A DNA stretch of 64,000 bases from Diadema setosum (GCF_964275005.1 NC_092701.1:6554715-6618714); one strand, 5' to 3'. Positions 21,356-33,299 are shown, numbered from the stretch's first letter. The notes: generated by a model not told the origin, from the letters alone. Translations and numbers: made by a program.

Positions 21356-21925
21356 GACTAGTAGTAGACCAGTTGGGAGTAGACGAGTTGGCAGTAGACG
21401 AGTTGGCAGTAGATGAGTTGGCAGTAGACCAGTTGGGTGTAGACCAGTTGGGTGTAGACTAGTTGAGAGTAGACGAGTTGGGAGTAGACCACTTGGGTGT
21501 AGACGAGTTGGGAGTAGACCAATTGGGTGTAGACCAGTTGGGATTAGACCAATTGGGAGTAGACCAGTTGGCAGCAGACCAGTTGGGAGTAGACTGACTG
21601 GTTATTAGACTAATTGACTATTAGACAATGAGTTGTAGACCAATTGGCTATTAGACAAAATGAGCTGTAGACTATCTTATTCATAGACCTTATGATTAAT
21701 AGACGAAATGGTCAATAGACATAATGGGTGTTAGACGAAATGTGACTTAGACAAATTGGTCATTAGATAAAATGGCTAGTAGACGAAATGACAATTAGAC
21801 TAATTGACATATAGACAAAATGGTTGGTAGACGAGTTGGTAGTAGACGAAGTGAGTTTAGACGAGATGGCATTAGACTAGGTGGACAGTGGACAGGGTGG
21901 TTGTAGACGAGGTGCCAATTTACCC
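21356..21925 (-). repeat. 15-bp minisatellite array, right arm
   Basis: Inverse-orientation copy of the left arm array, with about 35 units such as CAGTTGGGAGTAGAC. The units nearest the loop are again the most regular, and outer units diverge (GACAAAATG, GACGAAATG variants). Confidence 0.9.
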
Positions 21926-21957
21926 GATTCTGATGCATCACTAGAATCGTGATTCAA

Positions 21958-23170
21958 ATCATGCATTCTGGCTGTGTGAATGCAAATTGTAATCACAGAG
22001 GGTGACTTGAATCATAATTCCAGTTGTCGTCCAAATGAGGGTCCAGAGGTAGTACCAAGCACGATTCTCCATAATCATGAATAAAACAGTCTTTATATGG
22101 ATTGACCTCCAAATCACACTTTTAGGGCCGGGGAGGAGCTCACAGTGACCTTTCAACCACTTCAGCAGAAAAGCTGCGTTCCTAAAATGCTCGCATTGCG
22201 CACAATCTAAAGTGCGTGCTACTTACTGCTCAAGAGCTGTTGTCGAAAAGACACACATGCCTCCTCTCCTCGCTTTCAAACTCAAAACAGCAGAATCCGT
22301 AAATTAGCTTTCCTCACTTGTGTGTACACACAATCATTCTAATTGTAAAATATTCCAATCATAATTGTAATTCAGCACTGCAATTACATGTCTTGACCCG
22401 TGTGACAATGGCCAAGAAGCAATTGCCAGCTCTGCCACCATCATGTTGACACACAGTTGCTGAGCTTGAAGTTTAGGTTGAAAACTCAACTGGTTATGAT
22501 TAGTTCCACTCGTGAATTCACGACTCAGGTTCACGTGTGCACATAAACTTAAGTTCCAACTTAGAGCAAATCCCACTTGATTACACCAAAAGTGCAGTCT
22601 CTGCTAGATGACCTTATGCCCATACAAAATAGCGCAGCTGGAGGTTGGCCCATATGCAAATGAGAAGCACAGTTCATGCTAACCCACAAGCTTGTTGATT
22701 ATTGTGTCCACACAGTGAAACTACAAGTGGGGACCCCCCCCCCCCCCAGCTCATGGAGAGAGAGTAAACCCTACGATGTCTTGTGGTTCTAATCATCGAC
22801 TGAAGATTGCTAACGCTATAAAAACTTTGGAGTGCGTCCACACGGTGCTAAACTACAAACTAATCATCAAGAGTTAAGTTTTCGACCTACACTTAAAGTT
22901 TAGGAATAAACATCAAATCATCACTTACCTTGGTAGGGAGAAGACATAATGCTAGACTGTACAAAACTTGTTTTGCTTTAGATCCAATTGTCCTCAGGTT
23001 AAAGGTCACATCACATGATTGGGTCACATCCTTGAACCTGCACAAGCTGTTGGAACAGATGAAAAGAAAAACATGTTTTAAGAGATAGCATCTACAGCGA
23101 CAAAGGTCACACTTTGTTCATGTTACATTTGCACAATTGAAATCTGAGATGATTGTACTTTGAAGATAAA
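21958..23170. other. No gene recognised; possible eroded foldback remnants
   Basis: Words such as GTGTCCACACAGTG (about 22705) and GTGCGTCCACACGGTG (about 22832) followed by AAACTACAA suggest ends of another small element, and a C run sits at 22735-22747. Nothing coding is recognised. Confidence 0.4.
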
Positions 23171-23171
23171 C

Positions 23172-23272
23172 TAACCCCCTTTGCATGAGGACAAGTCCCC
23201 AGTACAACGTGTATATTCGGGCAGGTGTCTATGGGAAATGCATGTTGTAGCAGTCCATCCTCAATGGGTTAA
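23172..23272 (-). mobile_element. Short palindromic repeat, TTAACCC family (copy 2)
   Basis: On the minus strand it reads TTAACCCATTGAGGATGGAC, then TCCCATAGACACCTGCCCGA and a complementary end. It is the same family as 12574-12662. Confidence 0.75.
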
Positions 23273-23520
23273 GGTCAATGGTGTGCAGACAAATACTACA
23301 ATCCCATGTGTCCACGTCTGCCATGTGAGTGTACTGAGTAACTCTTTAACTCATCCATGAGATGACGTCTGTGACATTATTGCCAAGAATAGTCTTATCA
23401 CCTCTCAACTTTATTTGCTTACAATAGGAAATCTTTGCCAAGGTTGATTGTGAACAGAGCCTCCGGAAGAACAAAAGACCAAAATCTAGATTTTATCCTT
23501 TGTAGAAATTTATACTGCAG

Positions 23521-23526
<6 letters not shown>

Positions 23527-23555
<29 letters not shown>
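23527..23555. repeat. Poly-A tract
   Basis: An A run of more than 25 bases. No adjacent SINE or LINE end was recognised. Confidence 0.8.
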
Positions 23556-23557
<2 letters not shown>

Positions 23558-23874
23558 CGTATCCATATAAAAATTAGATCATTTCAGTCAACAAAACTAC
23601 ATGAATAGAGGAAGCAAAATACCCTTGAGAATGATAAACAAAACTAGCACAGTAACAGAATGTATGAAAAGCATTGCTATGTGCCACCAATAAAACATTA
23701 ATTCACAGATCTATCACTGCTTTGAAGTATTAAGTACACCGAGCTAAAATTTTTCCATCTGTCTCTGAGAAAAACATTTTTGGTTTCAATTCTTCCACAT
23801 TTGTGACACACACTTTCATATCAGTTGTCATCCTTCTACCTTGGATCTCATGTCGATGATTCAAACCCTTTTGC

Positions 23875-24443
23875 CTTTAAAGGGAAGATAAACCCCAAGA
23901 ACAATGTGGATTGAGTGAAAGCAGCAACATTAGTAGAACACATCAGTGAAAGTTTGAAGAAAATCGGACAATCGATGCAAAAGTTATGAATTTTTAAAGT
24001 TTTGGTGTTGGAACCGCTGGATGAGGAGACTACTAGAGGTTATGACGTATGAGTGGACTACAATATCAAGAAAATATAAAGAAAATACTACAAAAATCCA
24101 TTTTTCATGAAAATTACAAATTCCATCAACTTGATATTGACATATGTTAAGGGTAGCAATTATTCCCCATGCTTTCTGAAAGCGGTTGGTCCACTGCTTT
24201 TCATAATTCTAGAAAAGAGAATTTTTGTTGAATATCCTTTATATTTTCTTTGTATTGTTGTCCACTCATACGTCATATCCTCTAGTAGTCTCCTCATCCA
24301 GCGGTTCCAACACCAAAACTTTAAAAATTCATAACTTTTGCATCGATTGTCCGATTTTTCTCAAACTTTCACCGATGTTGTCTACTAATGTTGCTGCTTT
24401 CACTCAATCCACATTGCTCTTTGGGTTTACCTTCCCTTTAAAG
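23875..24443. mobile_element. Foldback element, CTTTAAAGG ends (copy 3, best preserved)
   Basis: CTTTAAAGGGAAG opens the element and CTTCCCTTTAAAG closes it. Arms of about 200 bp pair almost base for base, through CAATGTGGATTGAGTGAAAG and AAAATCGGACAATCGATGC to GACGTATGAGTGGACTACAA. The central loop is about 140 bp. Arm identity is higher than in the copies at 2524 and 9817, so it is probably the youngest of the three. Confidence 0.9.
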
Positions 24444-24459
24444 TCAGCACTGACATTTT

Positions 24460-24620
24460 AAACACTTTTGCTTCAGAGAGTAACACTGAATTTTTCCTAT
24501 GAAGACAGCACTCCTATTATCTTTTGCCTTGGAGACAAAACTGCACTTCATAATTCTTTTGTTACGGAGATAACATTGAGCTTTGAACTCTTTGCCTTGG
24601 AGACGAAATGATCCTTCTCC
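24460..24620. repeat. Degenerate ~60-bp tandem repeat
   Basis: CTTTTGCCTTGGAGACAAAA, TTTTGTTACGGAGATAACAT and TCTTTGCCTTGGAGACGAAA are successive versions of one motif spaced about 60 bases apart. Its function is unknown. Confidence 0.45.
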
Positions 24621-24740
24621 TTTGTTTAAATTTCATTAATTTTTTTTTTTGTAGGTTTACTGAACCTGTGCTTTAAACTTAGCAATATAAAAGAATCTGT
24701 CTTTGGAGGGAAAGCTCTTTTCTAAACGAGTATCATCGAA

Positions 24741-25027
24741 AGGCGCGGTGAGGCTGGCATAAGATCGAGAAGTTTAAGATCACGAAGTTTAAGATCTTGA
24801 AGTTTTGCCAGTGTGACCGCAAACTTCCCACAAATAACTTCCCGTGAAACTTCTCGATCTGTTTGCGGGCGGTGTCTCCAAAGCGCGAGGCCCTTGTCAT
24901 GTACAGATGTGCATTGTTAAGTCACAATCACTAGCCATCGGACGACGCACTCTTGCTTGCGCATGTACCAATGGCTCAAACTTCGCTATCTTAAACTTCT
25001 CGATCTTTTGCCAGTCTTACCGCGCCT
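24741..25027. mobile_element. Foldback element, AGGCGCGGTGAGGCTGGC ends
   Basis: The left arm AGGCGCGGTGAGGCTGGCAT and GATCGAGAAGTTTAAGAT are matched inverted by ATCTTAAACTTCTCGATC and GCCAGTCTTACCGCGCCT. GAAGTTTAAGATC is repeated inside the left arm. It is about 287 bp and non-coding. Confidence 0.85.
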
Positions 25028-25189
25028 ATTATGCAGAATGCTTTCAGTTCTTCTCATGTAGATGCTTCATTCTGATGATACGCAGTATACGTGGCCCTAC
25101 TGGTGTGACCTTGCCACCTTGCAAAGTTCTGGCGCATCGAAACAAGCATGACTTGTTTGCCATATAGTTTGTTTGTTTGTTCATTTTCC

Positions 25190-25518
25190 ATCTGAGAAGA
25201 TGGCTGGATAGCCCATATTCAGCTATGCTAAGCTGGTCTTCCACGGGGTCCAGTTGGATGTGAGGCAGGACCACTTCACCGGGTTAAACACCCTGCTCTT
25301 TGCGATCAATGAATGAAGCAGGATCTTTAACGTGCGCGAGCTGTGGCTGCTCTCACACACAGGACCTCCATTTTATGTCCTATCCAAGCCAAGGGACAGA
25401 GTGTTTTGCCTCTTGCTGGAGGGGACGGTATGATTACACACAACATTGCTCAGTCCATTCTCGCGTTCGAACCCGGGCCGCTTGGGTCGGAGGCAGACGT
25501 GCTACCAACTGAGTCCTA
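25190..25518 (-). mobile_element. tRNA-derived SINE with conserved-core body
   Basis: On the minus strand the head has the polymerase III A-box region (CTCAGTTGGTAGCACG, 25498-25514) and B-box (GGTTCGAACGC, about 25464-25474), as in a tRNA. The body contains GGCTTGGATAGGACATAAAA and CGCGCACGTTAAAGATCC, a core I have seen in invertebrate SINEs. It ends near GGGCTATCCAGCCATCTTCT. No tRNA fold with an acceptor stem is completed, so it is a retroposon. Confidence 0.7.
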
Positions 25519-25529
25519 TTCATAACTCA

Positions 25530-27110
25530 ACCAGAAAACAAAGAAAGTATGGCAGCTTTAGTAAGTCTCAAATATGATTTCTTTGTATGGTTAGGGTTCC
25601 TATCTAAACAGCTCTGGCAGGAATTTGCCCATGACTTGACTGACCTACAAGCAATGATTATGTGAATGCAGCCACACATTCCAGCTGTCAAAGGCAGAGA
25701 AAAAAAGGAAGAAGAATTGATGAAGCCAAAGAAATTGCCAACATAAGCACTGAGCACCTACCATAAGTATGGCTACAAATCCATGAACTTTCACCGTGCA
25801 GTGAGCAACTATAGTGGTGATACAGTTTCAGATGAATGTTAATGGTCTTCTTATGATCTACATGCCATAACAGCTAGTTTGTACACCTAAAAATAGAGTA
25901 CATGAGCAAAATGTCCTACCTCGCATCACTGTAGGCTTGCAAACAGAAGGGCCAGTGCTTGTTATTGACTGCCTTCTTCACGCAAACATCCAAGGATTTG
26001 TGTGGTACACCACAGCCTAGAGTCCTCCCAACCAAAGAATTCCCCCTCCGGAGAGCATGGGGTGTATGTCACCTGGGGCTGGAAGCAGGAGGGTCATGAA
26101 AGTGTGACAGGCCCCTTTCAACCCCACATCACCAACTGAACTTGTGGTTCTCTTTTTTTCTCCAGCCCTACCTCTCCTGAGCTGCCAGCTTGTGGGTTAG
26201 ACTTTCATTTCAGACCCTATTACAGCTTTCACTGTCAGTCTCTGCAGGAAGGTGTTGGTACTGGTAGACATAGGCCCTACTGTACAACCAGAAATTTTTG
26301 TGTGCATAAAACGTTCGTAAAATTCGCAAAGAGCCAAGATTCATGACAGTATGGTGCATATTAAAGAAAGTGTTGTTTACACAATGTGTTGAATGCCAGT
26401 GGCTATTCATGAAAGTTTTATGCCACAAAAGAAAAGGCAGTCAGTTCAATTCGGTAAATTTCATGCCATGAATGTTTCTGGCTATACCGTCCAAGAGACT
26501 TTCAAGTCTTGCCATCTCAAATGCAAGGGTTTCTAGTATCTTCAGTCTTGGTCCAAGTCCCGAAAATTGATGATTACTCCCACAGACCCTCTTCTAGTTG
26601 TTATACCATTCTCTCCTCCAGAACTGTCAAGGCCATAACATCCTGCCCCCACACTTAAAAAAAAAATAATCAAATAGGAGAATAATGACTTTTTTTACAG
26701 CAAATAAGTGAATGTAGGTAAAAATACAGGCCTACAGAGCCTATCGATCACACCATTTTGACAATTTTTTTTTTACATGCACCTCCACAAATAATGCCAA
26801 TGATTATTTATTAGGGAAGTAAAATTTGCCATTAATTACATCCACAAGAAGGAAACCGACTCTGATTCACAAAAAGGGAAAATTGTGCTAGGAACATGAA
26901 TTACAAAATACAGTCTGTTTCCAAAGACTAGAGTGTCAGCATCTCTCCTCTGTGTACCTACGTCACTCTTTTTTTTTTCTATCTTTTTCATTTCTAGCTT
27001 TCAGGATAAAAAAAAAAAAAAATAGTTTCTACCTCTAATGCTCAGGGGATTTCTGTTTTGTGGGAAGGGTGGCGGAGAGAGGCATACTTCTAAACAAGTC
27101 CATGGGTTCA
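25530..27110. other. No gene recognised
   Basis: Mostly unique AT-rich DNA. An eroded MITE of the TACTGTAAAACA type may span about 26278-26480 (ACTGTACAACCAGAAATTTT at the left, then AATTCGCAAAGAGCCAAGAT and TTGAATGCCAGTGGC inside). No exon or splice-bounded frame stood out. Confidence 0.5.
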
Positions 27111-27117
27111 CAGGTCA

Positions 27118-27131
27118 GTTTCCATGGTAAC
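27118..27131. promoter_or_regulatory. RFX X-box-like motif
   Basis: GTTTCCATGGTAAC is a symmetrical X-box-type site (GTTNCC, AT, GGNAAC). The adjoining 27040-27240 is non-repetitive. Confidence 0.4.
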
Positions 27132-27657
27132 AGCATACTTTTGACCCTATCAGCAAAATTTGAAAGGACACAAAGTATGGAGCACATACAACAGGAATCC
27201 CATTTGATAAGCATTGATTGGCACAAACCTGGGTTCCATTATATTTTAATTTCACTTGGGCCCTAGGCAAAAATTCCACTGGTTGCTAGACATCAGCCTA
27301 GCACTTCAAAGTGTTCAAAAAAAAAAAAGAAAAAATGTAATAAATCTCACTGATGTACAAGATATCGAAAACTCTGTGGTTGTTGTTTTTGTTGTTGTTT
27401 GAGAGTTTTGTTTTGTTTTTTGTTTTTTTTGCTTTTTCATGGTTTGTGTTGACTTTTTATTTTCATTTCATTAACCTGACAAAATTTAACGCATGTTTAT
27501 TTCAATATTCCACATTTCAATTGTTTGTATTTAGTACAACAGTTTATCCCCAACAACATAATTCATTAGGCCTATATATCTTCACTTTTAGCTTCTTTTA
27601 ATTTTTGGGTGGAAGGGGGGGGGGGGGAGGTGGAAGGGAGAAAGATGTTGCCCACCT

Positions 27658-27692
27658 CCTCTCCCTCTCTCTCTCTCTCTCTCCCTCCCTTT
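27658..27692. repeat. (CT)n pyrimidine tract
   Basis: CTCTCTCT repeats with interspersed CCC, following a G-rich stretch at 27610-27640. Low-complexity DNA. Confidence 0.8.
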
Positions 27693-29307
27693 CTCTATTT
27701 TCATAATTATCATTTCATCACAATTGTTGGAGTGCTTACTTTCAGCAAAATAACATGTAGGTTAAGTTGAATCAACTAAGATACTAAAACACAACATAAT
27801 AACATGCTTTATATATATCTGACTCTCAACATTATGTTTCATGAAACTTTACAACTTTCCTACCTACGACCAATCTTGATGAAACTCCATCTATTGTAGT
27901 CCTTTTTTCTATTCTTTCCATGGCAGCAAACATGAGAATAAAATGCATTTTCTGTCAATGTAAAAATGACAGTTAGGCCTACCATATGTCTTCATTTTCT
28001 TATTCTGCACTATGGTTCAACTGTCAGTCTTGAACACTGGCATTTCTGTGACTGTTTTGGGTTTCGATTGTTTTATCTTTTTAAGCAGTTGAAGCCCTAC
28101 AGTTCAAAGCATGGTCAGGGTATGACTACTAGAATACTAGTTACAAACTAATAGACCCAAATGTCAATTCATCGAAGCACCTAACATACACAAGACAAAA
28201 TTGGAAAACACAACAAAAGATCCTCATTGAGAGGCTGTGAATACAGAGTCTATTGAGTTACTCTGTTCCATGTTTGCATTCAATAAGCACATGTTTGGTT
28301 AGAGAAACCGAAAGTTTTGGCAGCCGCGGAACCCTCCCCAACATAAACACCACAGTCTACTGTGGCTGCTAAATATTTCTTTTTCGGTTTTGGGTCCCTT
28401 TTCTATGTCTCACAAGGAGCCACGCATATTATTTGTGACACAGCTTTTCACGCTTCCAAATCAACAATAAGGCCCTCGGATGGCTAGTCAGCTACTGTGG
28501 ATATAAAAGTATTTGTGTGTGTGTGTATGTGTGTGCGTGTGTTTGTGCCCACTGGTACTCAACAGATAGATCAACCTCTGTACATTCATGAATTATAATC
28601 TGTTTCATTGGGGTGAAGCATTCCCAAAACAGAATAACATACAAACTCTTATGGTTGACTACTCATTCAATTCCTCGAAACAATATCATCATTTCTTTCA
28701 ATAAAAAGTAAGTGACTAGTTTTGCAATGAGATACTTTATAATGATGATGATAAATATCAAATATATATAAAATAATAAAAACATTAATGATACCAAATA
28801 ATAATGAGCATTTATAAAGTTTTACAATCACATTCTCTGCTGCATATGATACAAATTCATTCCTTCTTTTGAGTGTAATGGCCATGGGAAGAGAGCCTTT
28901 CTGTTGAAAAGATAACTTCAGTCCAGTGAATAAAAAAAGCTTTCACAGTTATCAACTCTATCCATATTATCATCCTTTAATATTGCGTGTACATCTGTAG
29001 TTGTATTACAGTCCCAATTATTTCTTTTCACAAGAGATATAGTCTTTTTTGGATAAACACAGTGCAGCATATGAAAGTAGATGCTATTTGGAATTTAGAG
29101 TCATCAAAAGAACAGATTGGTCAAATAAAGGCCAAAAAAAAGCACACAACTCTTCAAAGCAATCACTCCATTATGTGTATGATTATGTAATATTAAAAAG
29201 CATTAGGTATATCGAACATTTTCAAATTCACTATTACCCTCTCATCTCCTCTTCACACAAATCAGCAGAATACAGTCTTCTCTGGTGTTTCTTTTGCAAT
29301 ACGTAAA
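27693..29307. other. No gene recognised
   Basis: AT-rich sequence with a short GT-rich run near 28515-28545 and ATA-rich DNA near 28740-28800. No transposon ends or coding exons were recognised. Confidence 0.5.
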
Positions 29308-29969
29308 TGTGACCCGCTACAACAAAAGGACCTGAAAAGTCGAGGGAGGACAATTTTCTGAAAATGACATGATGCATGTATTATTCCCTTACTCTTCAGC
29401 TTTAGTTTTGTATGTAACACGACTCATAAAAGTACTCGGGTGTGGAGATATTTATGATTTTATGAGACCATGTTGAGCGGTCTAGGAAATCAACGTTTCG
29501 AGAAAACCACCTTCAAAGTTTTCTTTCCGACGCAATCGTAATACAGTTTTCACCTTTTGACAATAGGAGGTATGCTCCTAGTAACCTCCACCATGTTCAT
29601 TCAAGCTTAGTGCCAGCGGTCTACGCACTACCAATCAGTAACCGGGATGCCACACACTGACCAATGAGATCACCCCCTCCCTATTAGGGGCGGATTCTAT
29701 CTGCGGCGCTAAATAAAAATGTTCAGACATGTTTTTGTTCTTTTGAAAGTCAGAAAATCATGATCCGGAAAAATGCTAATTTCTTGTCTTTCCTTTGATC
29801 ACTTAACTTTGAAATTTTGGCAGACAATAGATGAAACATTAGACTATAAACATTACGCCAACAACAGAAATTTGATGGTTTTGACTGATTTTGATGACCT
29901 GACTTCAAATTTAATTTTCTCGGCTCAGCCATCAGCAACTTTTGGATCCTTTTGTTGTGGGGGGTCACA
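29308..29969 (+). mobile_element. 0.66-kb MITE, TGTGACCCGCTACAAC ends (copy A)
   Basis: The left end TGTGACCCGCTACAACAAAA is mirrored by TTTTGTTGTGGGGGGTCACA at the right. The interior contains ACGACTCATAAAAGTACTC, CCAATCAGTAACCGGGATGC and TTTCTTGTCTTTCCTTTGAT. A second complete copy lies inverted at 44634-45300 and a fragment at 878-1000. There is no coding capacity. Confidence 0.9.
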
Positions 29970-30509
29970 CATTTTTAACATCCAAGTTGCAATGGGAATA
30001 TAGAATATTGTATTGTTTTGTATTTTATATAATAATAACTTTTAAGCAATACATTTCCCCTAATACCTGTCATCATATAAAGATTCAACCTCCCAGTGTC
30101 CAAAGTCTCAGTTGTAAATTATATGCAACTACTGATGCTCAGCACTATCTTCACAAACTTGCATGCTATACACGTCCACTAGACATATCTAGAAATATCC
30201 ACACAAACATCTACATTATGAACACACACAGTGAATAACTATTGAAGCCTCAAGGATACACATCCTGAGGGTTGGGCCTATTACAGCTGTATATAATAGT
30301 ATTTGAACATGTATACATCAAGGTCATTAATTTTTCCTTACTGTGGCCAGGCACAGCCTGCATGAATTCTCTTCCTAGAATGGTATTGATAACTATTTTG
30401 TACGGTAACATTGCCAAACAGCCAATTACATGCACACATACAAAGTAGGCTTACTTACATACTGTATGCTCCAATAAATCGAAGTGCAGGTGTTCAAACT
30501 TAACCATAG
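29970..30509. other. No gene recognised
   Basis: AT-rich unique DNA between two mobile elements. No conserved exon is visible. Confidence 0.5.
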
Positions 30510-30912
30510 CCTTTTGTCAAGGCCCTCTCGCTGTATGGTGAAAAAAGCCCTGCTTCGCATCCTTTTGTTAGCCCTTTGAATTACCAACTTTTGCTCTGTT
30601 TTCGGGAACAAAAGTAAACGAATCAACGTGTCTGTCTTCCCGAGCCCGATTTGCATACGGCGAATGCATGCCACAGACCCCCACGGTTGGTCAGTGGTGC
30701 ATGCGAACAGGTGTGACAACACCAAGACGGAGAATGTGGGGAGCACACCATTCCATTGGTCGACTGGCACCTGTTAATATGAATATTCAGTATGGTTCAT
30801 GTGTTATGAATAATAATGTGTGAAGCAGATCTTAAAAGGCCCTCCCGCTGTCATGCTCGACTAGGCTTGCTTCGCTCGCCCATTACAGCAAGAAGGCCTT
30901 GACATATAAAGG
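30510..30912. mobile_element. Foldback element, CCTTTTGTCAAGGCC ends
   Basis: CCTTTTGTCAAGGCCCTCTC with GCTGTATGG at the left is matched inverted by CATTACAGCAAGAAGGCC and TTGACATATAAAGG at the right. About 400 bp, with CTTCGC words near both ends. Confidence 0.65.
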
Positions 30913-31630
30913 CTAACTTGACTTTGGCCTTGGTACCTGCACAAATTACACATACAAAAGTCTTTGTAAAATAAAGCTATCACAGGTTTTGCATATAATT
31001 TGCTATGTATTCTGACATACTGCTTTGCAAAAAGTATACTGTGTGTTGCTCTGTGTGACATAGAATAATGTGGAGTTTCCACTTTTAACTTCTGTCCAAT
31101 AATTGTCTTATTTGAGCCTGAAAATTGTGCCTTTTGACATTTGTAACATGGAGATTAAAAATATATTCTACGAAGTTTGCATTGCTGAGATGTCCCACCC
31201 ACCATTGTAGTCCCATATATTCCTTTTTCCTGTGATGGAGTCTTTTGTCAACATCATGGGTGTACTGTATTTATTGGTCTAGTCTGCTGAAAAATTATAT
31301 CAAAGATGGGAATAAAATCCAGAGCTCGGCAGCTGTGTCTTGATGATGTTTCTTAAGACACAGTTCATATTCAAAACACCATGTTACGTCCACAGCCAGG
31401 AGAGATAGAGAAAGTGCATGCACACGAGTGAAAGCCATTCGAAGCAGCCCGCACAATGAGACGGTTCATCGGAGAATTATGCATTCACTCTTCCTCATCA
31501 TCATCAGCTCGCATGATTTGTGTTGCATTCACGGACTCCGAGAAGAGGGCAGCTCAGGCTCTTTGGCAGTAGAGGCTCACTGAAACTCAATCAGATTTGT
31601 ATCTATACCACGATATGAAGCCATAGGGGT
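30913..31630. other. No gene recognised
   Basis: Unique sequence; 31380-31570 is somewhat GC-richer and of high complexity but has no open splice-bounded frame. Confidence 0.5.
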
Positions 31631-31632
31631 TG

Positions 31633-32027
31633 CAATCTTGATATACATTGTACCAACCTCCCGATGAAATTGATTTGAATTTTATAGAAAAGAGAAGAAT
31701 GAATCTACTATGAGAAATATATCTCATGAAAATAGCATTCTTGCAGAGCCCATGTTATTCCTTTTTATTCATTTGTTCTTTTTGTTGAGCAAATTGGTAC
31801 AAGGTGGATTGATATATCTTATGGAATTAACAATCTTGATATACATTGTACCAACCTCCCGATGAAATTGATTTGAATTTAGAAAAGAGAAGAATGAATC
31901 TACTAGGAGAAATATATCTCATCAAAATAGCATTCTTGCAGAGCCCATGTTATTCCTTTTTATTCATTTGTTCTTTTTGTTGAGCTAACTGGTACAAGGT
32001 GGATTGATATATCTTATGGAATTAACA
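31633..32027 (+). repeat. Recent 198-bp tandem duplication
   Basis: The block starting CAATCTTGATATACATTGTA at 31633 recurs at 31831. The two copies differ at only a few bases plus one 3-base gap, so the duplication is recent. No transposon end or coding frame coincides with its edges. Confidence 0.9.
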
Positions 32028-32340
32028 TTTAGTTAATATATTTTATCCTAATCATTCGAGACAAATGCAACAAAACAGCACTAGGAGCTCTTGCAGAAGA
32101 ATATACAGGCATAAATTGCAGTTTCTGCACTCTTTTGTTAATCATCATCACAGTATTACCATTCACACAGTGACACAATACAAGTGAAAAATAATGAAGT
32201 GTAATTTTGATTAAATGACTGATGATCATTCAATCTATCAAATGATTAATTGATTGAGCACATACACTGTATGCATCCATTCTCCAGTAGGGCCTATATG
32301 TTCAAAAGTGAGTGAGCATAATGTGCGTTCATCCACATAT

Positions 32341-32837
32341 TTACCTCCACCAAGGGAGGAGGTTATGTTTTCGTTACCGTTTGTTTGTGTGTTTGTCCTT
32401 GTGCAAAATAACTCAAAAAGTTTTTAACGAATTTGGATGAAACTTGCAGGAAAGCTTTAGAATGATACAAGTAACAAACAATTAAATTTTGGTAGTGATC
32501 CAAGAAGTTTGGGGGAATTTATGAAGGATTTTTGCTATTTTGTCAGGTAGGGTCAATGAACTTGGGAGTTCAGGCTGTGCGTATTTGAGGTTTGCATGCG
32601 CGCACTAAAGTGCGTGCTCTAGTTTCTGCTAGGGCGAGGCGCACCGTGCAGCTGAGGGTTTATGACGTAACAAAGGCTTCTATATTGGGATATCGGACGA
32701 CTTTCAGCACACAATGCTAAAAGTACGTATGGGTGGAAATCACTGATCTATCTCTATGGAAGAACAAGATCAGTGGCGGAGGAAATGAGCTGCATGCTTG
32801 GCGGAGGTCTGTGCTCTCAGAGTGCTTTTCTAGTTAA
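32341..32837 (+). mobile_element. Dispersed repeat, TACCTCCACCAAG family (copy 2, complete)
   Basis: It starts TTACCTCCACCAAGGGAGGA and finishes CAGAGTGCTTTTCTAGTTA. It contains GGTAGGGTCAATGAACTTGG, AGTGCGTGCTCTAGTTTCTG and GGCGGAGGTCTGTGCTCTC. It is the best reference for the copies at 6241 and 51538. Similar dispersed sequence is, from memory, common in marine invertebrate genomes. Confidence 0.8.
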
Positions 32838-32878
32838 TGTCATTTAATCAAGGTATTCAAACACGATCCTCATGGTGA

Positions 32879-32976
32879 GTTAAATAAACCTGTGAGGATG
32901 GTTTGATTTTGCTATAACACACATTTCCCATAGACACCTGCCCGAGTATACTCACAAATCGTCCTCAACAGGTTAA
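32879..32976 (+). mobile_element. Short palindromic repeat, TTAACCC family (copy 3)
   Basis: GTTAAATAAACCTGTGAGGA at the left is mirrored by TCCTCAACAGGTTAA at the right, with the CCCATAGACACCTGCCCGAG core. Confidence 0.75.
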
Positions 32977-33054
32977 GCAAGAACATAAAAACTTTTATCT
33001 TTTGATAAGAATCTATGAGATGCTCAACTTCTGTTTACAGAATATTGTCATTTA

Positions 33055-33235
33055 TCATCATTCTCTGATTGTATTTTATTATGACAGTATCTTGATTGCA
33101 CAATTTTTGTGTGATTGTATTATTGTTGTATTGTGATGGTATTATGATTATGATTACCATCATGACTGTATTATGGTTGTATAATATTTTTATGATTGTA
33201 TAATGATTGTACAATGACAGTATCAGAACTTGGCC
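33055..33235. repeat. Degenerate TGATTGTATTAT low-complexity repeat
   Basis: ATGATTGTA, TTATTG and GTATTATG words recur at irregular spacing. It reads open on the minus strand with asparagine/isoleucine-rich peptide, which is a composition artefact. Confidence 0.6.
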
Positions 33236-33299
33236 ACTATAGAAGCAGGAAGAACTTGGAAATGGAAACACACAATCATACAGGATCAACAGCATCCTC

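Larger units (their letters stand above)
14471..21957. mobile_element. TU-like foldback transposon with 15-bp-repeat arms
   Basis: The left arm (about 14500-15200) is a tandem array of a 15-bp unit, best seen as GTCTACTCCCAACTG. The right arm (about 21356-21925) is the same array in inverse orientation (CAGTTGGGAGTAGAC). Just outside, TTGAATCACGATTCTA (14471-14486) matches TAGAATCGTGATTCAA (21942-21957) inverted. Between the arms is unique sequence split by a 4975-bp nested element. From memory, the sea urchin TU family has inverted repeats whose outer domain is built of 15-bp repeats, which is the closest known match. The exact outer ends and target duplication are not resolved. Confidence 0.75.

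Noticed and set aside
25464-25514. A functional tRNA gene, given A- and B-box matches.
   Set aside because: The acceptor stem and 3' end are not completed and the sequence continues into a SINE body. The same holds for 33669-33741 and 48646-48712.
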